Source: Brucella tritici
GTDB taxonomy: Bacteria; Pseudomonadota; Alphaproteobacteria; Rhizobiales; Rhizobiaceae
Assembly: GCF_008932295.1 (NCBI RefSeq)
Contig: NZ_WBWA01000003.1
Location: 62,001-126,000, forward strand
Reading direction: 5' to 3'
Length of the DNA: 64,000 nt
The notes beneath the pieces are model-generated. The model was given only the letters and a program-made list of their open reading frames with translations, was not told the DNA's origin and ran no database searches. Every line of letters starts with the position of its first letter. Position 1 is the first letter of the stretch. Below are positions 18,639 to 28,077 of this stretch, piece after piece. Made by a program: the position numbers and the translations under genes.

Positions 18639-19661
18639 ATGGCCGCAGCAGGAAAACGAGCAACCATTCATGATGTGGCACGCCTTGCCGGTGTGTCGAT
18701 CAAGACAGTTTCACGCGTCTATAATGACGAACCGAATGTGCGCGAAGCCATTCGTGAAAAGGTCAGGCAGGCCGGGAGCGAGTTACGTTACCGTCCCAAT
18801 GCTGCTGCCCGAAACCTTGTTGAACGGCGTTCTCACCTGATCGGCCTTTTCTTCGAGAACCCAAGCGCCAGCTATGTCACCGAATTGCAGATGGGCGCGC
18901 TGGAGCGGCTGCGTGACACGCGATACCGGCTGCTGATTTTCCCTGTCGAAAATCGTGAAGATATCCGTGGTGCGCTGATCGAAACAGCTCACGCTTCCGG
19001 TCTCGATGGCATCATCGTGACGCCCCCCATGTCGGACGATCCTGAAATTCTGGCCGAACTGACGGCTTCCGCTATGCCATTTGCCCGTGTCGCAGGCGAC
19101 GTGAATGTGCACCCGACCGACAGCGTCACAATCGATGACGAAGCGGCTGGCGTCGATCTGATGGAGTATCTTCTGAAACTCGGTCATCGCCGGATTGCAA
19201 TCGTCATTGGCGATCCAACCCATCGTTCGGCGGAACTGCGCCTCGCAGGCTATCGCCGCGCATTGGAAGAAGCGGGGATCAAGCGCAATCCCGATTATGA
19301 GGTGCAGGGTGGCTTCAGTTTTGCGAGCGGTCTCGCCGCCGGAAAGAAGCTGCTTTCGCTTGAGGAGCCGCCAACGGCTGTGTTTGCGTCAAACGACGAT
19401 ATGGCCGCCGCCGTCATGCAGGTCGCCTATGATCGCAACATTGCGATACCTGACCAGCTAACGGTGGTTGGCTTTGATGACAGCGCGATTGCCAGCATGG
19501 TTTCGCCGCAGATCACCACCGTCCGCCAGCCGATTTTCGAGATGACACGCGATGCGGCGGACATGCTTCTCAATCAGATCGAAACCGGTCACTTGTCGGC
19601 CTCCCGGCGGATTGAGTATAAACTCATCATCCGTCAGTCATCCGGAAAAGCACCGGTATAA
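18639..19661 (+). CDS. LacI-family transcriptional regulator
   Basis: The protein has 340 residues: an N-terminal LacI HTH (about 8-60, TIHDVARLAGVSIKTVSRVYNDEPNV, hinge RYRPNAAARNL) and a periplasmic-binding-protein-like sensor domain (about 66-335) with FASNDDMAAAV and VVGFDDSAIASMVSPQITTV. Sensor proteins of this type bind sugars or related small molecules. No transport or catabolic operon is adjacent; the next gene converges from the other strand seven bases away. The target may be distant or its own gene. The ribosome-binding site GGGAGGG is rather far upstream of the ATG. Confidence 0.93.
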   Translation: MAAAGKRATIHDVARLAGVSIKTVSRVYNDEPNVREAIREKVRQAGSELRYRPNAAARNLVERRSHLIGLFFENPSASYVTELQMGALERLRDTRYRLLIFPVENREDIRGALIETAHASGLDGIIVTPPMSDDPEILAELTASAMPFARVAGDVNVHPTDSVTIDDEAAGVDLMEYLLKLGHRRIAIVIGDPTHRSAELRLAGYRRALEEAGIKRNPDYEVQGGFSFASGLAAGKKLLSLEEPPTAVFASNDDMAAAVMQVAYDRNIAIPDQLTVVGFDDSAIASMVSPQITTVRQPIFEMTRDAADMLLNQIETGHLSASRRIEYKLIIRQSSGKAPV

Positions 19662-19667
19662 GCCTGT

Positions 19668-21578
19668 CTAACTCTGTGTGGGATGCGCGGGGAAGAACCG
19701 CTCGCGGGCAAAATTGCTGCCGAAGATCATGTCATATTGCAGCATCTGATAGTCGCGCAGGAGTGGTGGGAATGGTGGCCTCTGTTGCCAGCCTTCCTCG
19801 GCTTTCTCCGAGCGGTCGAAAACCGCATGATTGTCAATGACCTGGTAGCGCTCGTGCAACTGACGCAGGAAGCCTGTGTAATAGGGATGCTGCATACCCG
19901 CCATATCCAGAATGTGCAGCGGCAGGAAGGCGGGGCTGATCGTGCCGGTTCCTCGCTCGGCGCCACGTTTACTCGACCAGAGAACAAGCGGCGTTTCATG
20001 CTGCAGCATCATATCCGCGGCAGGCGCTGTGCGGCTCGCAACCCGGTTGTCCATGAACCCGGTCTCGACATAGACGGGGCCAAGTGGCGGCAGATGGTCG
20101 CCGAAGAAGACGAGAATGGTTTCCCGGTCACGCTTCGATGCCCATTCCATCAACCGTGCAAGGCTCGCATCGGCATCCATGGCGCCTTGCGAATAGGACC
20201 GGATCGACTGGCGCGTATGCTCGCTGGCGTCAGTCTGCACCTCAAGTTTGGAATCCGGGTAACGATTGGCTTCGTAAGGGCCATGTCCTTGCAGCGAGAC
20301 GGCAAAGAAGAAGAATGGCGCATCCATGGAATCCGCTTCGCGGATGATTTCATCGGTCAAGGCAGCGTCAGAAGCCAGTGCGCCACGCTTTTCCAGCGGC
20401 GGCATGTTTTCTTCTGACATGAACCTGTCGAAGCCCATGCTTTCATAGACGGGACCGCGATTCCAGAACCATTGGCGATAGGGGTGGATGGCGCGCGTCG
20501 CATAACCCTGATCCTTGAAAAAGCTTGCAAGCGAGGGAAGCGGGCGACGGATATATTGCTGATAAGGGATACTGCCGGATGGCAGGAAGGCTTTGGAAAA
20601 CCCGGTCAGAGCTTCGAACTCGACATTGGCCGTCATGCCACCGAATTCTGGCGAGAAGACATGGCCGGATTGTTCCGCCCGGACTGTCGGAATCGGATCG
20701 GCGCTGAAAGCCACGCCCGGAAGGCGCGTCGGGTCCCAAAAGGATTCGCTCATCACCATGATGACGTCAGGTTTGCTGGCATCGAAGGCAGCAGGGATCA
20801 ACTGTGCTGGCGGTTCGATGGCGGCAATTGCTTCCGAAGAATAGCCTTCCGGAGCGAAGACGGTAGCCATCGGCACATTCAGGATGAAGGCCATGGTAAA
20901 GCCGTTATGGGCGTAGTTTTCCTTCTGGTCCCACATGATCGGCAGAATGCGCAGACGGTCGCGCGCCAGCGAAAAACTGGCATAGTCGGAAATCACTGCG
21001 AACCAGGCGAGCAAGGGCAACGCGAAGGCAAGACGCAGCATCCGCCCCTTCCATGGGATCGGGTCGAAGCGCCGCCACCAGAACAATGTCACGGTTATCA
21101 TCACGGCTGCCGAAGCGATGAGAAGCAGGGCTATGCCGACCGCGCTCCACGGGCGGTCACGCACCAGAAGCGGCAGAAGATCGACGATCTGACGGGCATA
21201 GAGAAAATCGCTCGGATAGAGCGGGTCACCGAGATAAAGGCTCTTTTCGCGTGCTGTCGTTGCCGCAATCAGCGCCAGCGGGCCAATCACGAAGAAGCCA
21301 TAGTGAATGCGTCCGAAAATGGCGTCGCTCGCTGTCAGCACGACGACAAAGAGCGCAACCGTCGTCCATGCAGGCTTGTGCGGCGTGCGGAAGAACTGCA
21401 TCGTGTCGGTGAATGAGCCGCGCACGATCCATTCGACAGCGAAAACCAGCAGCGTCGAAAGCACGATGGAAGCAAGCGTAATTGCTGCAAGGCGCAGCGG
21501 CCAGGCAATACGGGCAGGCCCGAAAATCGCGGCATCGCTCCAGCGACGCGCTGCGGTATTTTCCATCACACCCGGCAT
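19668..21578 (-). CDS. LtaS-type phosphoglycerol transferase-like membrane protein
   Basis: The protein has 636 residues with about five transmembrane segments in the first 200 residues and a sulfatase-fold catalytic domain exposed outside the membrane (about 265-600). E278 (MSESF) and T316 (GGMTANVEFE) match the metal-binding glutamate and nucleophilic threonine of lipoteichoic acid synthase, and FFGDHLPPLG is the C-terminal metal motif. Gram-negative members add phosphoglycerol from phosphatidylglycerol to periplasmic or cyclic glucans (OpgB and CgmB types). That role here is inferred from the family; Brucellaceae make cyclic beta-1,2-glucan. The start is the first ATG at 21578; M5 is an alternative. 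Confidence 0.88.
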   Translation of the reverse strand: MPGVMENTAARRWSDAAIFGPARIAWPLRLAAITLASIVLSTLLVFAVEWIVRGSFTDTMQFFRTPHKPAWTTVALFVVVLTASDAIFGRIHYGFFVIGPLALIAATTAREKSLYLGDPLYPSDFLYARQIVDLLPLLVRDRPWSAVGIALLLIASAAVMITVTLFWWRRFDPIPWKGRMLRLAFALPLLAWFAVISDYASFSLARDRLRILPIMWDQKENYAHNGFTMAFILNVPMATVFAPEGYSSEAIAAIEPPAQLIPAAFDASKPDVIMVMSESFWDPTRLPGVAFSADPIPTVRAEQSGHVFSPEFGGMTANVEFEALTGFSKAFLPSGSIPYQQYIRRPLPSLASFFKDQGYATRAIHPYRQWFWNRGPVYESMGFDRFMSEENMPPLEKRGALASDAALTDEIIREADSMDAPFFFFAVSLQGHGPYEANRYPDSKLEVQTDASEHTRQSIRSYSQGAMDADASLARLMEWASKRDRETILVFFGDHLPPLGPVYVETGFMDNRVASRTAPAADMMLQHETPLVLWSSKRGAERGTGTISPAFLPLHILDMAGMQHPYYTGFLRQLHERYQVIDNHAVFDRSEKAEEGWQQRPPFPPLLRDYQMLQYDMIFGSNFARERFFPAHPTQS

Positions 21579-21707
21579 GTTCTACTCACCAACTCCCGAA
21601 CTTCCACAAAAAGCCTGTCACATTTCTGTCATGGAAATGTCAAGGCACGCTTGGGCCGCGAGTGATACGCACCGTGATCTGAATGGATGATGAATGGAGC
21701 ATACAGA

Positions 21708-21759
21708 GCATGTCTCCCGAAAGTCGGAACGGGTTTCGGGAGACATGCGTAAAAAGCGA
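21708..21759. repeat. Intergenic repeat copy (first hairpin only)
   Basis: It starts AGAGCATGTCTCCCGAAAGT and ends GGGAGACATGCGTAAAAA, so it carries only the first palindrome of the composite repeat. It lies between the ends of two minus-strand transcripts. Confidence 0.7.
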
Positions 21760-21786
21760 ACAGGGCCGGAATTGATCCGGCCCTGT
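21760..21786 (-). terminator. Terminator of the ABC exporter gene
   Basis: ACAGGGCCGGA (21760-21770) and TCCGGCCCTGT (21776-21786) form a perfect eleven-pair stem. On the minus strand it is followed by TTCGCTTTTT. It lies 24 bases past the exporter stop. Confidence 0.75.
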
Positions 21787-21809
21787 CCATGGCTATATAG
21801 GAGATTGGA

Positions 21810-23615
21810 TTACGAAAAGACGTCTTCCAGTCCCTTGGTCAGTTCCAGCGCCTGCCGCTCGAACAGGCGGCGATAGATGCCACCCGGCTTGCGGATAAGC
21901 GCATCATGATCGCCTTCTTCAAGGATCTTGCCCTTGTCGAAGACCAGCAACCGGTCAAGCGCACGAACCGTCGATAGCCGGTGCGCAATGACAAGCGTTG
22001 TCCGACCAACCATCAGCCGTTCCATTGCCTGCTGGATCAGCACTTCCGATTCTGAATCGAGGCTCGATGTGGCTTCATCCAGAATAAGGATCGGTGCATC
22101 TGCCAGAAACGCACGGGCAATAGCGACACGCTGACGCTCGCCGCCCGAAAGCTTCACACCACGTTCACCGACAAGCGTTGCATAACCTTTCGGCAGGCGG
22201 CGGATGAAGTCATGCGCGCTTGCAAGCTTTGCCGCTTCCTCAATCTCCGCCTGTGTCGCGCCGGGGCGGGCATAGGCGATGTTCTCGGCCAGCGTGCGGT
22301 GAAACAGGACCGGCTCCTGCTGCACGATGGCGATCTGCGATCTGAGCGATGCCTGTGTGACTTCGGCAATGTTCTGTCCGTCAATCTTGATGGCGCCGCC
22401 ACTGACATCGTAGAGACGCTGGATCAGCTTGACGAATGTCGTCTTGCCAGAGCCGGAATGGCCAACCAGACCAACCCGCTCGCCAGCTTCGATCTTGACT
22501 GAAAAGTCGCGATAGAGAGCGGCTTCGTGGTTGCCATAGTGGAAAGTGACGTTATCAAACGTGATCTCGCCATTTCCGATCTTGATCGCCGGTGCACCTG
22601 GCTTGTCGGCAATGCCGTAAGGCTGTGCCTCGATGTCGACCAGCTCCTCCATGTCGTTGACCGAGCGCTGCAGGTTGCGGATATGCATGCCGACGTCGCG
22701 CAGATAGCCTTGCAGCATGAAGAAGGCTGTCAGGACGAAGGTGATATCGCCCGCCGTTGCCTTGCCCTGGCTCCACAGATAGAGCGCAAAGGCGATGACC
22801 ACGCCGCGCATCACCAGCAGGTTCGCGCCCTGAATGAAGCCATTCAGCGTACCGATCAGCCATGTGCGGCGTGTGCGACCGCGCCACTTGGAAACGACCT
22901 TTGCAAGACGCGCATCTTCACGGCTTTCCGCGCCAAATGCCTTGACAACGGCATTGCACGAAATGGCATCGGCCAAAGCGCCGCCCATTCGCGTGTCCCA
23001 GCTATTGGCAAGCGTTGCCGCAGGCGCAACAAAGCCAAGCGAAATCACAATCGTGCAGACGATGAACAGCACCGAACCGATTGCAACCAGCAGCCCCATC
23101 AGCGGCCAGTACCATGATAGAAGCACGACCGAACCAACCAGCATCAGGATCGACGGCAACAGCGCCACGATCAGCGTATCGTTGAGCAGGTCGAGCGCCC
23201 ACATGGCGCGCGAGACCTTGCGCACCGTCGATCCGGCAAAAGCATTGGCGTGCCAGTCTGTCGAAAACCGCTGCAGCTTACGGAACGAGCTTGCTGCCAT
23301 GTCGCTCATGATCTTCAAGGTGAAGTCCGTGATGACATAGAAGGTCAACTGACGCGTGATCAGCGCCAGCGCGCCCAGCGCAAGCAGGACGATGAGGGCG
23401 TGGATGGCAGCATCCCAAGCGCCATCGCTACCCAACGAAAGCGCGTCCACCAACCGACCGGAATAGAGCGGCGTCAGAACATCTGCGGCTGTTGCAAGCA
23501 GCATGCCGATTATCATCAGCGTCAGCCGCAAGGGCTGACTTCGCCAATGGCCGAAAGTGTAGCCGAGGACATTGCGGAAGGCAGGTCCCCGGAAATCTAT
23601 GCGAAACCGAGTCAT
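21810..23615 (-). CDS. ABC exporter, fused permease and ATPase
   Basis: The protein has 601 residues: a six-helix transmembrane domain (about 25-320) followed by an ATPase domain (about 350-590). Walker A is GHSGSGKTTF, the signature is LSGGERQRVAIARAFL, Walker B is ILILDEATSSLD, and the H-loop is IAHRLST. This is the half-transporter type that works as a homodimer and exports lipids, drugs or peptides. The substrate cannot be read from the sequence. The neighbouring LtaS-like gene is on the same strand downstream but is separated by a terminator and a repeat. Confidence 0.9.
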   Translation of the reverse strand: MTRFRIDFRGPAFRNVLGYTFGHWRSQPLRLTLMIIGMLLATAADVLTPLYSGRLVDALSLGSDGAWDAAIHALIVLLALGALALITRQLTFYVITDFTLKIMSDMAASSFRKLQRFSTDWHANAFAGSTVRKVSRAMWALDLLNDTLIVALLPSILMLVGSVVLLSWYWPLMGLLVAIGSVLFIVCTIVISLGFVAPAATLANSWDTRMGGALADAISCNAVVKAFGAESREDARLAKVVSKWRGRTRRTWLIGTLNGFIQGANLLVMRGVVIAFALYLWSQGKATAGDITFVLTAFFMLQGYLRDVGMHIRNLQRSVNDMEELVDIEAQPYGIADKPGAPAIKIGNGEITFDNVTFHYGNHEAALYRDFSVKIEAGERVGLVGHSGSGKTTFVKLIQRLYDVSGGAIKIDGQNIAEVTQASLRSQIAIVQQEPVLFHRTLAENIAYARPGATQAEIEEAAKLASAHDFIRRLPKGYATLVGERGVKLSGGERQRVAIARAFLADAPILILDEATSSLDSESEVLIQQAMERLMVGRTTLVIAHRLSTVRALDRLLVFDKGKILEEGDHDALIRKPGGIYRRLFERQALELTKGLEDVFS

Positions 23616-24159
23616 ATCTATAATACCAGGCCGTGTTTAAACGGATTCTGGTTCCTGTAAAAATATTTCCAGCAAAAGTGCGAAGCGGTTTTGCGTCGGA
23701 CAATGCGTGAAAACAAAGACAAACAAACAGCCAATGACGGCTGCGGCAAATTTGGAAGTTGTCAGGAATATGCCCTCTTAGGGAGGGCGTTCAGGCCTCA
23801 GCCTGCAATGCGGGCCAAAGACTTAAAGCTTGGACGCGCCCGCATTAACACTGGGCACCATGGGGAATGGGTAATAGACACGCATCTCATACCTCTTGCC
23901 AGTGTTGCAGATGCGTGCACAATAAATGAGCAGAAAATTTTGCCAAGACGCAAAATGGCGAATTTTCTATCCAATCATTTGACTGTGACAAATTTGCAAG
24001 CCTTGTTTTAAAGAGTGCTGGTCCAGCTTTCAGCCCTTTGCTGAACGGATATTGTCACTTTTTCCGTTACAGGGCAGCTCTGGCCTTGCAATTCTGCCGC
24101 TCATGGGTGAAGGGTCGTCCTGAGATATATCAGAGCCGTGCGGCGCACAGGGAGAGTTC
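23616..24159. other. Divergent intergenic region before the aldehyde dehydrogenase
   Basis: This 544-bp gap holds a repeat copy at 23659-23722 and otherwise no recognisable gene. An open frame in 23691-24011 has no ribosome-binding site and no family similarity. The last 100 bases presumably hold the promoter of the aldehyde dehydrogenase. Confidence 0.6.
23659..23722. repeat. Intergenic repeat copy, AAGCGGTTTT type
   Basis: The core reads GCAAAAGTGCGAAGCGGTTT followed by TGCGTCGGACAATGCG. GCAAAA and TTTTGC are the stem arms. It is almost the same as the copy at 36953 and closely resembles the P3 arm of the TPP riboswitch at 31730-31773. Confidence 0.75.
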
Positions 24160-25593
24160 ATGACAGTTCATCAAAATCTGATCGCGGGCGAATGGGTCGG
24201 CGGCGACGGGATCGCCAACATCAATCCTTCGGACACCAATGATGTGGTTGGAACCTACGCCCGGGCAACTGCCGAAGACACCAAGGCAGCCATTGCTGCG
24301 GCGAAAGCCGCTTTCCCGGCCTGGTCGCGTTCCGGCATTCTGGAACGCCACGCCATCCTGCGCAAAACTGCCGATGAAATTCTGGCACGCAAGGACGAGC
24401 TTGGCCGTCTCCTGTCGCGCGAGGAAGGCAAGACGCTGGCCGAAGGCATCGGCGAAACCATCCGCGCCAGCCAGATTTTCGATTTCTTCGCAGGCGAAGC
24501 CCTGCGTTTGGCTGGCGAAGTTCTGCCTTCTGCACGTCCGGGTATCGGTGTGGAAATCACCCGTGAGCCAGTCGGCGTCGTGGGTATCATTACGCCATGG
24601 AATTTCCCGATCGCTATTCCAGCCTGGAAGATCGCTCCGGCACTTTGCTACGGCAACACGATTGTGTTCAAACCGGCCGATCTCGTGCCGGGCTGCTCCT
24701 GGGCGATTGTCGATATCCTGCACCGTGCGGGATTGCCAAAGGGCGTTCTCAATCTCGTCATGGGCAAGGGTTCGGTTGTCGGTCAGACCATTCTGGACAG
24801 CGCGGACGTTCAGGCCGTCACCTTCACCGGCTCGACCGGTACGGGCAAGCGCGTTGCGGCGGCATCCATTGAGCACAACCGTCGCTTCCAGCTTGAAATG
24901 GGCGGCAAGAACCCGGTTGTCGTCCTTGATGACGCCGATCTCGATGTCGCTGTCGAGTCCGTGGTCAATTCGTCCTTCTTCTCGACCGGCCAGCGCTGCA
25001 CGGCATCGTCGCGTATCATCGTGACGGAAGGCATCCACGACAAGTTCGTTGCCGCTGCAATCGAAAAGCTGAAAAGCGTTGTGGTCGACAATGCCCTGAA
25101 GCAGGGCACGCATATCGGCCCTGTCGTTGACGAAAGCCAGCTTCAGCAGGACATGGATTACATTGAGCTTGGCCGCAAGGAAGGCGCGAAGCTTGCTTTT
25201 GGCGGGGAACGCCTGAACCGCGAAACGCCGGGCTTCTATCTCCAGCCAGCGCTTTTCACTGAAGCCACCAACCAGATGCGTATCAGCCGCGAGGAAATCT
25301 TTGGCCCGGTCGCTTCGGTCATCCGCGTCAAGAATTATGAAGAAGCGCTTGCTACCGCCAATGATACGAGCTTCGGCCTGTCGTCTGGTATCTGCACGAC
25401 GAGCCTGAAATATGCCACGCATTTCAAGCGCAATTCGGAAGCGGGCATGGTGATGGTCAACCTGCCGACCGCCGGTGTCGATTTCCACGTGCCGTTCGGC
25501 GGGCGCAAGGGTTCGAGCTATGGTCCGCGAGAGCAGGGCCGCTACGCCGCCGAGTTCTACACGACGGTCAAGACGGCCTATACGCTGGCCTGA
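24160..25593 (+). CDS. Aldehyde dehydrogenase, semialdehyde type
   Basis: The protein has 477 residues. C280 in TGQRCTASSR is the catalytic cysteine, the glutamate of LEMGGKNP the base, and TPWNFPIAIPAWKIAPALCYGN the cofactor-binding region. The sequence is closest in style to the alpha-ketoglutaric semialdehyde dehydrogenases of Rhizobiales, which make 2-oxoglutarate in pentose and hydroxyproline breakdown, but succinic-semialdehyde or related substrates are possible. No pathway genes are adjacent, so the substrate stays open. A strong bidirectional terminator follows. Confidence 0.9.
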   Translation: MTVHQNLIAGEWVGGDGIANINPSDTNDVVGTYARATAEDTKAAIAAAKAAFPAWSRSGILERHAILRKTADEILARKDELGRLLSREEGKTLAEGIGETIRASQIFDFFAGEALRLAGEVLPSARPGIGVEITREPVGVVGIITPWNFPIAIPAWKIAPALCYGNTIVFKPADLVPGCSWAIVDILHRAGLPKGVLNLVMGKGSVVGQTILDSADVQAVTFTGSTGTGKRVAAASIEHNRRFQLEMGGKNPVVVLDDADLDVAVESVVNSSFFSTGQRCTASSRIIVTEGIHDKFVAAAIEKLKSVVVDNALKQGTHIGPVVDESQLQQDMDYIELGRKEGAKLAFGGERLNRETPGFYLQPALFTEATNQMRISREEIFGPVASVIRVKNYEEALATANDTSFGLSSGICTTSLKYATHFKRNSEAGMVMVNLPTAGVDFHVPFGGRKGSSYGPREQGRYAAEFYTTVKTAYTLA

Positions 25594-25612
25594 TAGCAAT
25601 GTGAGTGGATGC

Positions 25613-25640
25613 AAAAACCGGCGGGAAACCGCCGGTTTTT
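25613..25640. terminator. Bidirectional terminator
   Basis: AAAAACCGGCGG (25613-25624), loop GAAA, and CCGCCGGTTTTT (25629-25640) form a perfect twelve-pair stem with T-runs on both strands. It ends both the aldehyde dehydrogenase (plus) and the thiamine operon (minus); the thiX stop begins one base further. Confidence 0.92.
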
Positions 25641-26417
25641 TTATGCGGCTTTTTTCGGCCAGGCGGCAAGCTTGCGGGCGAAATGCGACACCGTGCCGTG
25701 CAGCAGCATGGTGAAGGCAGCCAGCACGAACAGGCAGGCGAACATGAGATCCACCTTGGCGCGCCCATTGGCGAGCAGCATCAGATAGCCGAGGCCCTTC
25801 GATGCGCCGACCCATTCGCCCACCACGGCACCGATGGGCGCATAGACGGCGGCAAGGCTCAGGCCCGATGCCAGTGAGGGAAAGGCAGACGGAATGCGGA
25901 TGCGAAACAGGATCGCCATGCGTCCCGCCCCCAGAATTTCCGCCGCGTCGATCAGGCTGCTATCGGTACGCCGCATGCCGTCGAAGAAGGTCGAAACGAC
26001 GGGAAAGAAGATCATCAGCACTGTGACTGCGATCTTCGATGCGGGTCCATAGCCAAGCCACAAAGTCAAAATGGGGGCGAGCGCGAAGATCGGGATCGCC
26101 TGACTAAACACCATGGCAGGCATGACAAGCCGCTGCGCCAGCGGCGACATCATCAGGCAGATGGCGGTCGCGATGCCGACCGCACTGCCAAGGACAAGAC
26201 CGCCCAGAACTTCGCCGATGGTGGCGGCGGCGTTCTCAGTGATCAGCCCGGCATTGGCGATCAGCGCCTGCACCACATCCAGCGGACCGGGCAGAATGAA
26301 GCGCGGCATCTGGCCCACGCCCACCACCGCCTGCCAGATGGCCAGCGCTACTGCTGCCGACAGCAAGCCGTCGGCAGCACGCTTTTTTCGGCTTCGGTTC
26401 GAGAGTGTTTCGTTCAC
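25641..26417 (-). CDS. thiX: Thiamine-precursor ABC transporter permease
   Basis: The protein has 258 residues with about six membrane helices and the binding-protein-dependent permease signature EILGAGRMAILFRIRIPSAFPSLASGL, which contacts the ATPase. By position in a thiamine operon beside thiY and tenA it is ThiX, importing hydroxymethylpyrimidine or a related degradation product. The start is GTG at 26417, sharing one base with the tenA stop. No ATP-binding partner (ThiZ) is encoded here: the operon ends at a terminator just after thiX. Confidence 0.9.
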   Translation of the reverse strand: MNETLSNRSRKKRAADGLLSAAVALAIWQAVVGVGQMPRFILPGPLDVVQALIANAGLITENAAATIGEVLGGLVLGSAVGIATAICLMMSPLAQRLVMPAMVFSQAIPIFALAPILTLWLGYGPASKIAVTVLMIFFPVVSTFFDGMRRTDSSLIDAAEILGAGRMAILFRIRIPSAFPSLASGLSLAAVYAPIGAVVGEWVGASKGLGYLMLLANGRAKVDLMFACLFVLAAFTMLLHGTVSHFARKLAAWPKKAA

Positions 26418-27112
26418 TATCCGGCCTTCAAACCCATGGACCAGAAATCGGCTTCGAGCCTGCTTGCGGTGGCGAAAATCTGGCAGAGCTTTGGCCAGCG
26501 CGGGCTTTTCTCAAAGTCGTTGCCGATGCGGTCTTTTGCGGCCTGATCGAACAGTTTGCCGACCGTGTGGCACATGTCCTGATATTCAGGCCCCGCATAG
26601 GTGTCGATCCACTCCTGATAAGGCGTACCGGGCAGGGCGGTCACGGCAAGGTTCAGGCCGATCTCGCCATAGCCATGCGCGCAGGGCACAAGCGCGGTCA
26701 GCAGATCAAGGAAGTCGCCCGCCTGTCCGCAATCGAGCACATAGCGCGTATAAGCGAGATTTTCCGGCTCTTCCTTCGTCGCGTAAAGCTCGTCTTCGCT
26801 GATCCCTTCGCGGGCGCAGATGCCGACATGCAGCGGCAGTTCCGTGACGGCCAGACCATGCATGATCTGGGCGCAGAGCCGTGTTTCCTGCAATGTATTA
26901 GCCTTGACGACGCCAAGCGCAAAGGCGCGGGCATAGTGGTGCAGATAGACATAGTCCTGACGGAGATAATGCAGGAACGCCGCTTTGGGTAATGTGCCGT
27001 CACCCAATCCGAGCACGAATGCATGATCGATATAGGGCTTCCAATCATCAAGCGTCGCGGCGCGCAAGCGCGTGAACAGTTCGGATGAATAATGCGGTTG
27101 CGGCTGGCTCAT
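26417..27112 (-). CDS. tenA: Thiaminase II / aminopyrimidine aminohydrolase
   Basis: TenA (231 residues) hydrolyses 4-amino-5-aminomethyl-2-methylpyrimidine, a thiamine breakdown product, to the hydroxymethylpyrimidine that ThiD phosphorylates. C144 in LVPCAHGYGEIG is the catalytic cysteine, and the C-terminal RLEADFW supplies the conserved glutamate. Most of the protein is helical, as expected for the TenA fold. Its start overlaps the thiY stop by four bases. The pairing with ThiXY fits a pyrimidine salvage route. Confidence 0.95.
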   Translation of the reverse strand: MSQPQPHYSSELFTRLRAATLDDWKPYIDHAFVLGLGDGTLPKAAFLHYLRQDYVYLHHYARAFALGVVKANTLQETRLCAQIMHGLAVTELPLHVGICAREGISEDELYATKEEPENLAYTRYVLDCGQAGDFLDLLTALVPCAHGYGEIGLNLAVTALPGTPYQEWIDTYAGPEYQDMCHTVGKLFDQAAKDRIGNDFEKSPRWPKLCQIFATASRLEADFWSMGLKAG

Positions 27113-28077
27113 GACTTGCTGCCTTCCGCGTTGACGTCGATAGCGAATTTCTCGACAGGCAGGATGGAGGGCACCAGATTGTTCTCCTTGAGATAGGCCT
27201 CATAACGCTGCCAGCGACCATAATCGAGGCTTGCAGGCGCGCGTGAGAAGCGCGCGACAGTGTCTTTCCAGGCGCGCTGGTTCAACTCGTCCTTGAGCTC
27301 GGTGCTGTAGGATGAAAACAGCTCGTAACCCTTGTCCGGGTGATTGACGATATATTGCGCGGCCTTCTCTGTGGCCGAGAGGAAGCGCGAAATCTTGTTC
27401 TTTTCCGCCGCGTCCAGCTTGGTCGTGGCGGCGACATAGACCAGCTCGTCATAAACCGGCACGCCTTCTTCCTCGACGAAGAAGCACTTGCCGGGCACGC
27501 CTTCGACGGCCATCTGGTTCAGTTCGACATTGCGATAGGCACCCATCACCGCATCGACCTGCTTCGACATCAGAGATGGCGCGAGCGAGAAATTCACATT
27601 GATCAGTTCGACATCCGAGAGTTTGACACTGTGCTGACCGAGAATGGTGCCGAGCAAAGTTTCCTCGGTTCCGGCGACCGAATAGCCGATCTTTTTGCCC
27701 TTGAGATCGGCGATGGAATTCACCGATCCGTCGTCGCGGGTCATCAGGCAGTTGAGCGGCGAGTCGATCAGCGTGCCGACGCGGATAAGCGGCAGACCTT
27801 CATGCACCTGAAGATGCACCTGTTGCTGATAGGAAATGGCGAGGTCGGCCTGTCCTGCCGCCACCATCTTGGTGGGTGTCGAGGCATCGGCAGGCGCGAC
27901 GATATCCACCTCCAGCCCGGCATCCTTGAAGTAGCCGAGCTTGTCGGCAACGATGATGGGGCCGTGATCCGGGTTCACATACCAGTCGAGGATGAGCTTT
28001 AGCTTGTCGTCAGCGTGAGCGGCGGTGGCAGCGGTGAAAGCGAGGCCGAACAGGGCGGCGAAGACGGTCTTTTTCAT
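27109..28077 (-). CDS. thiY: Thiamine-precursor ABC transporter binding protein
   Basis: The protein has 322 residues and belongs to the NMT1/THI5-like binding proteins. A signal peptide covers about residues 1-23 (hydrophobic VFAALFGLAFTAATA, then AHADD). LKLILDWYVNPDHGPIIVADKLGYF is the typical start of the mature fold. ThiY binds formylaminopyrimidine or hydroxymethylpyrimidine in the periplasm and delivers it to ThiX. The ATG at 28077 overlaps the thiE stop by four bases and gives a clean signal peptide; an upstream in-frame start at 28146 lies inside thiE. Confidence 0.93.
   Translation of the reverse strand: MKKTVFAALFGLAFTAATAAHADDKLKLILDWYVNPDHGPIIVADKLGYFKDAGLEVDIVAPADASTPTKMVAAGQADLAISYQQQVHLQVHEGLPLIRVGTLIDSPLNCLMTRDDGSVNSIADLKGKKIGYSVAGTEETLLGTILGQHSVKLSDVELINVNFSLAPSLMSKQVDAVMGAYRNVELNQMAVEGVPGKCFFVEEEGVPVYDELVYVAATTKLDAAEKNKISRFLSATEKAAQYIVNHPDKGYELFSSYSTELKDELNQRAWKDTVARFSRAPASLDYGRWQRYEAYLKENNLVPSILPVEKFAIDVNAEGSKS

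Noticed and set aside
24130-25815. A 561-codon open frame antisense to the aldehyde dehydrogenase
   Set aside because: It is a by-product of GC-rich third positions in the real gene and runs through its terminator.
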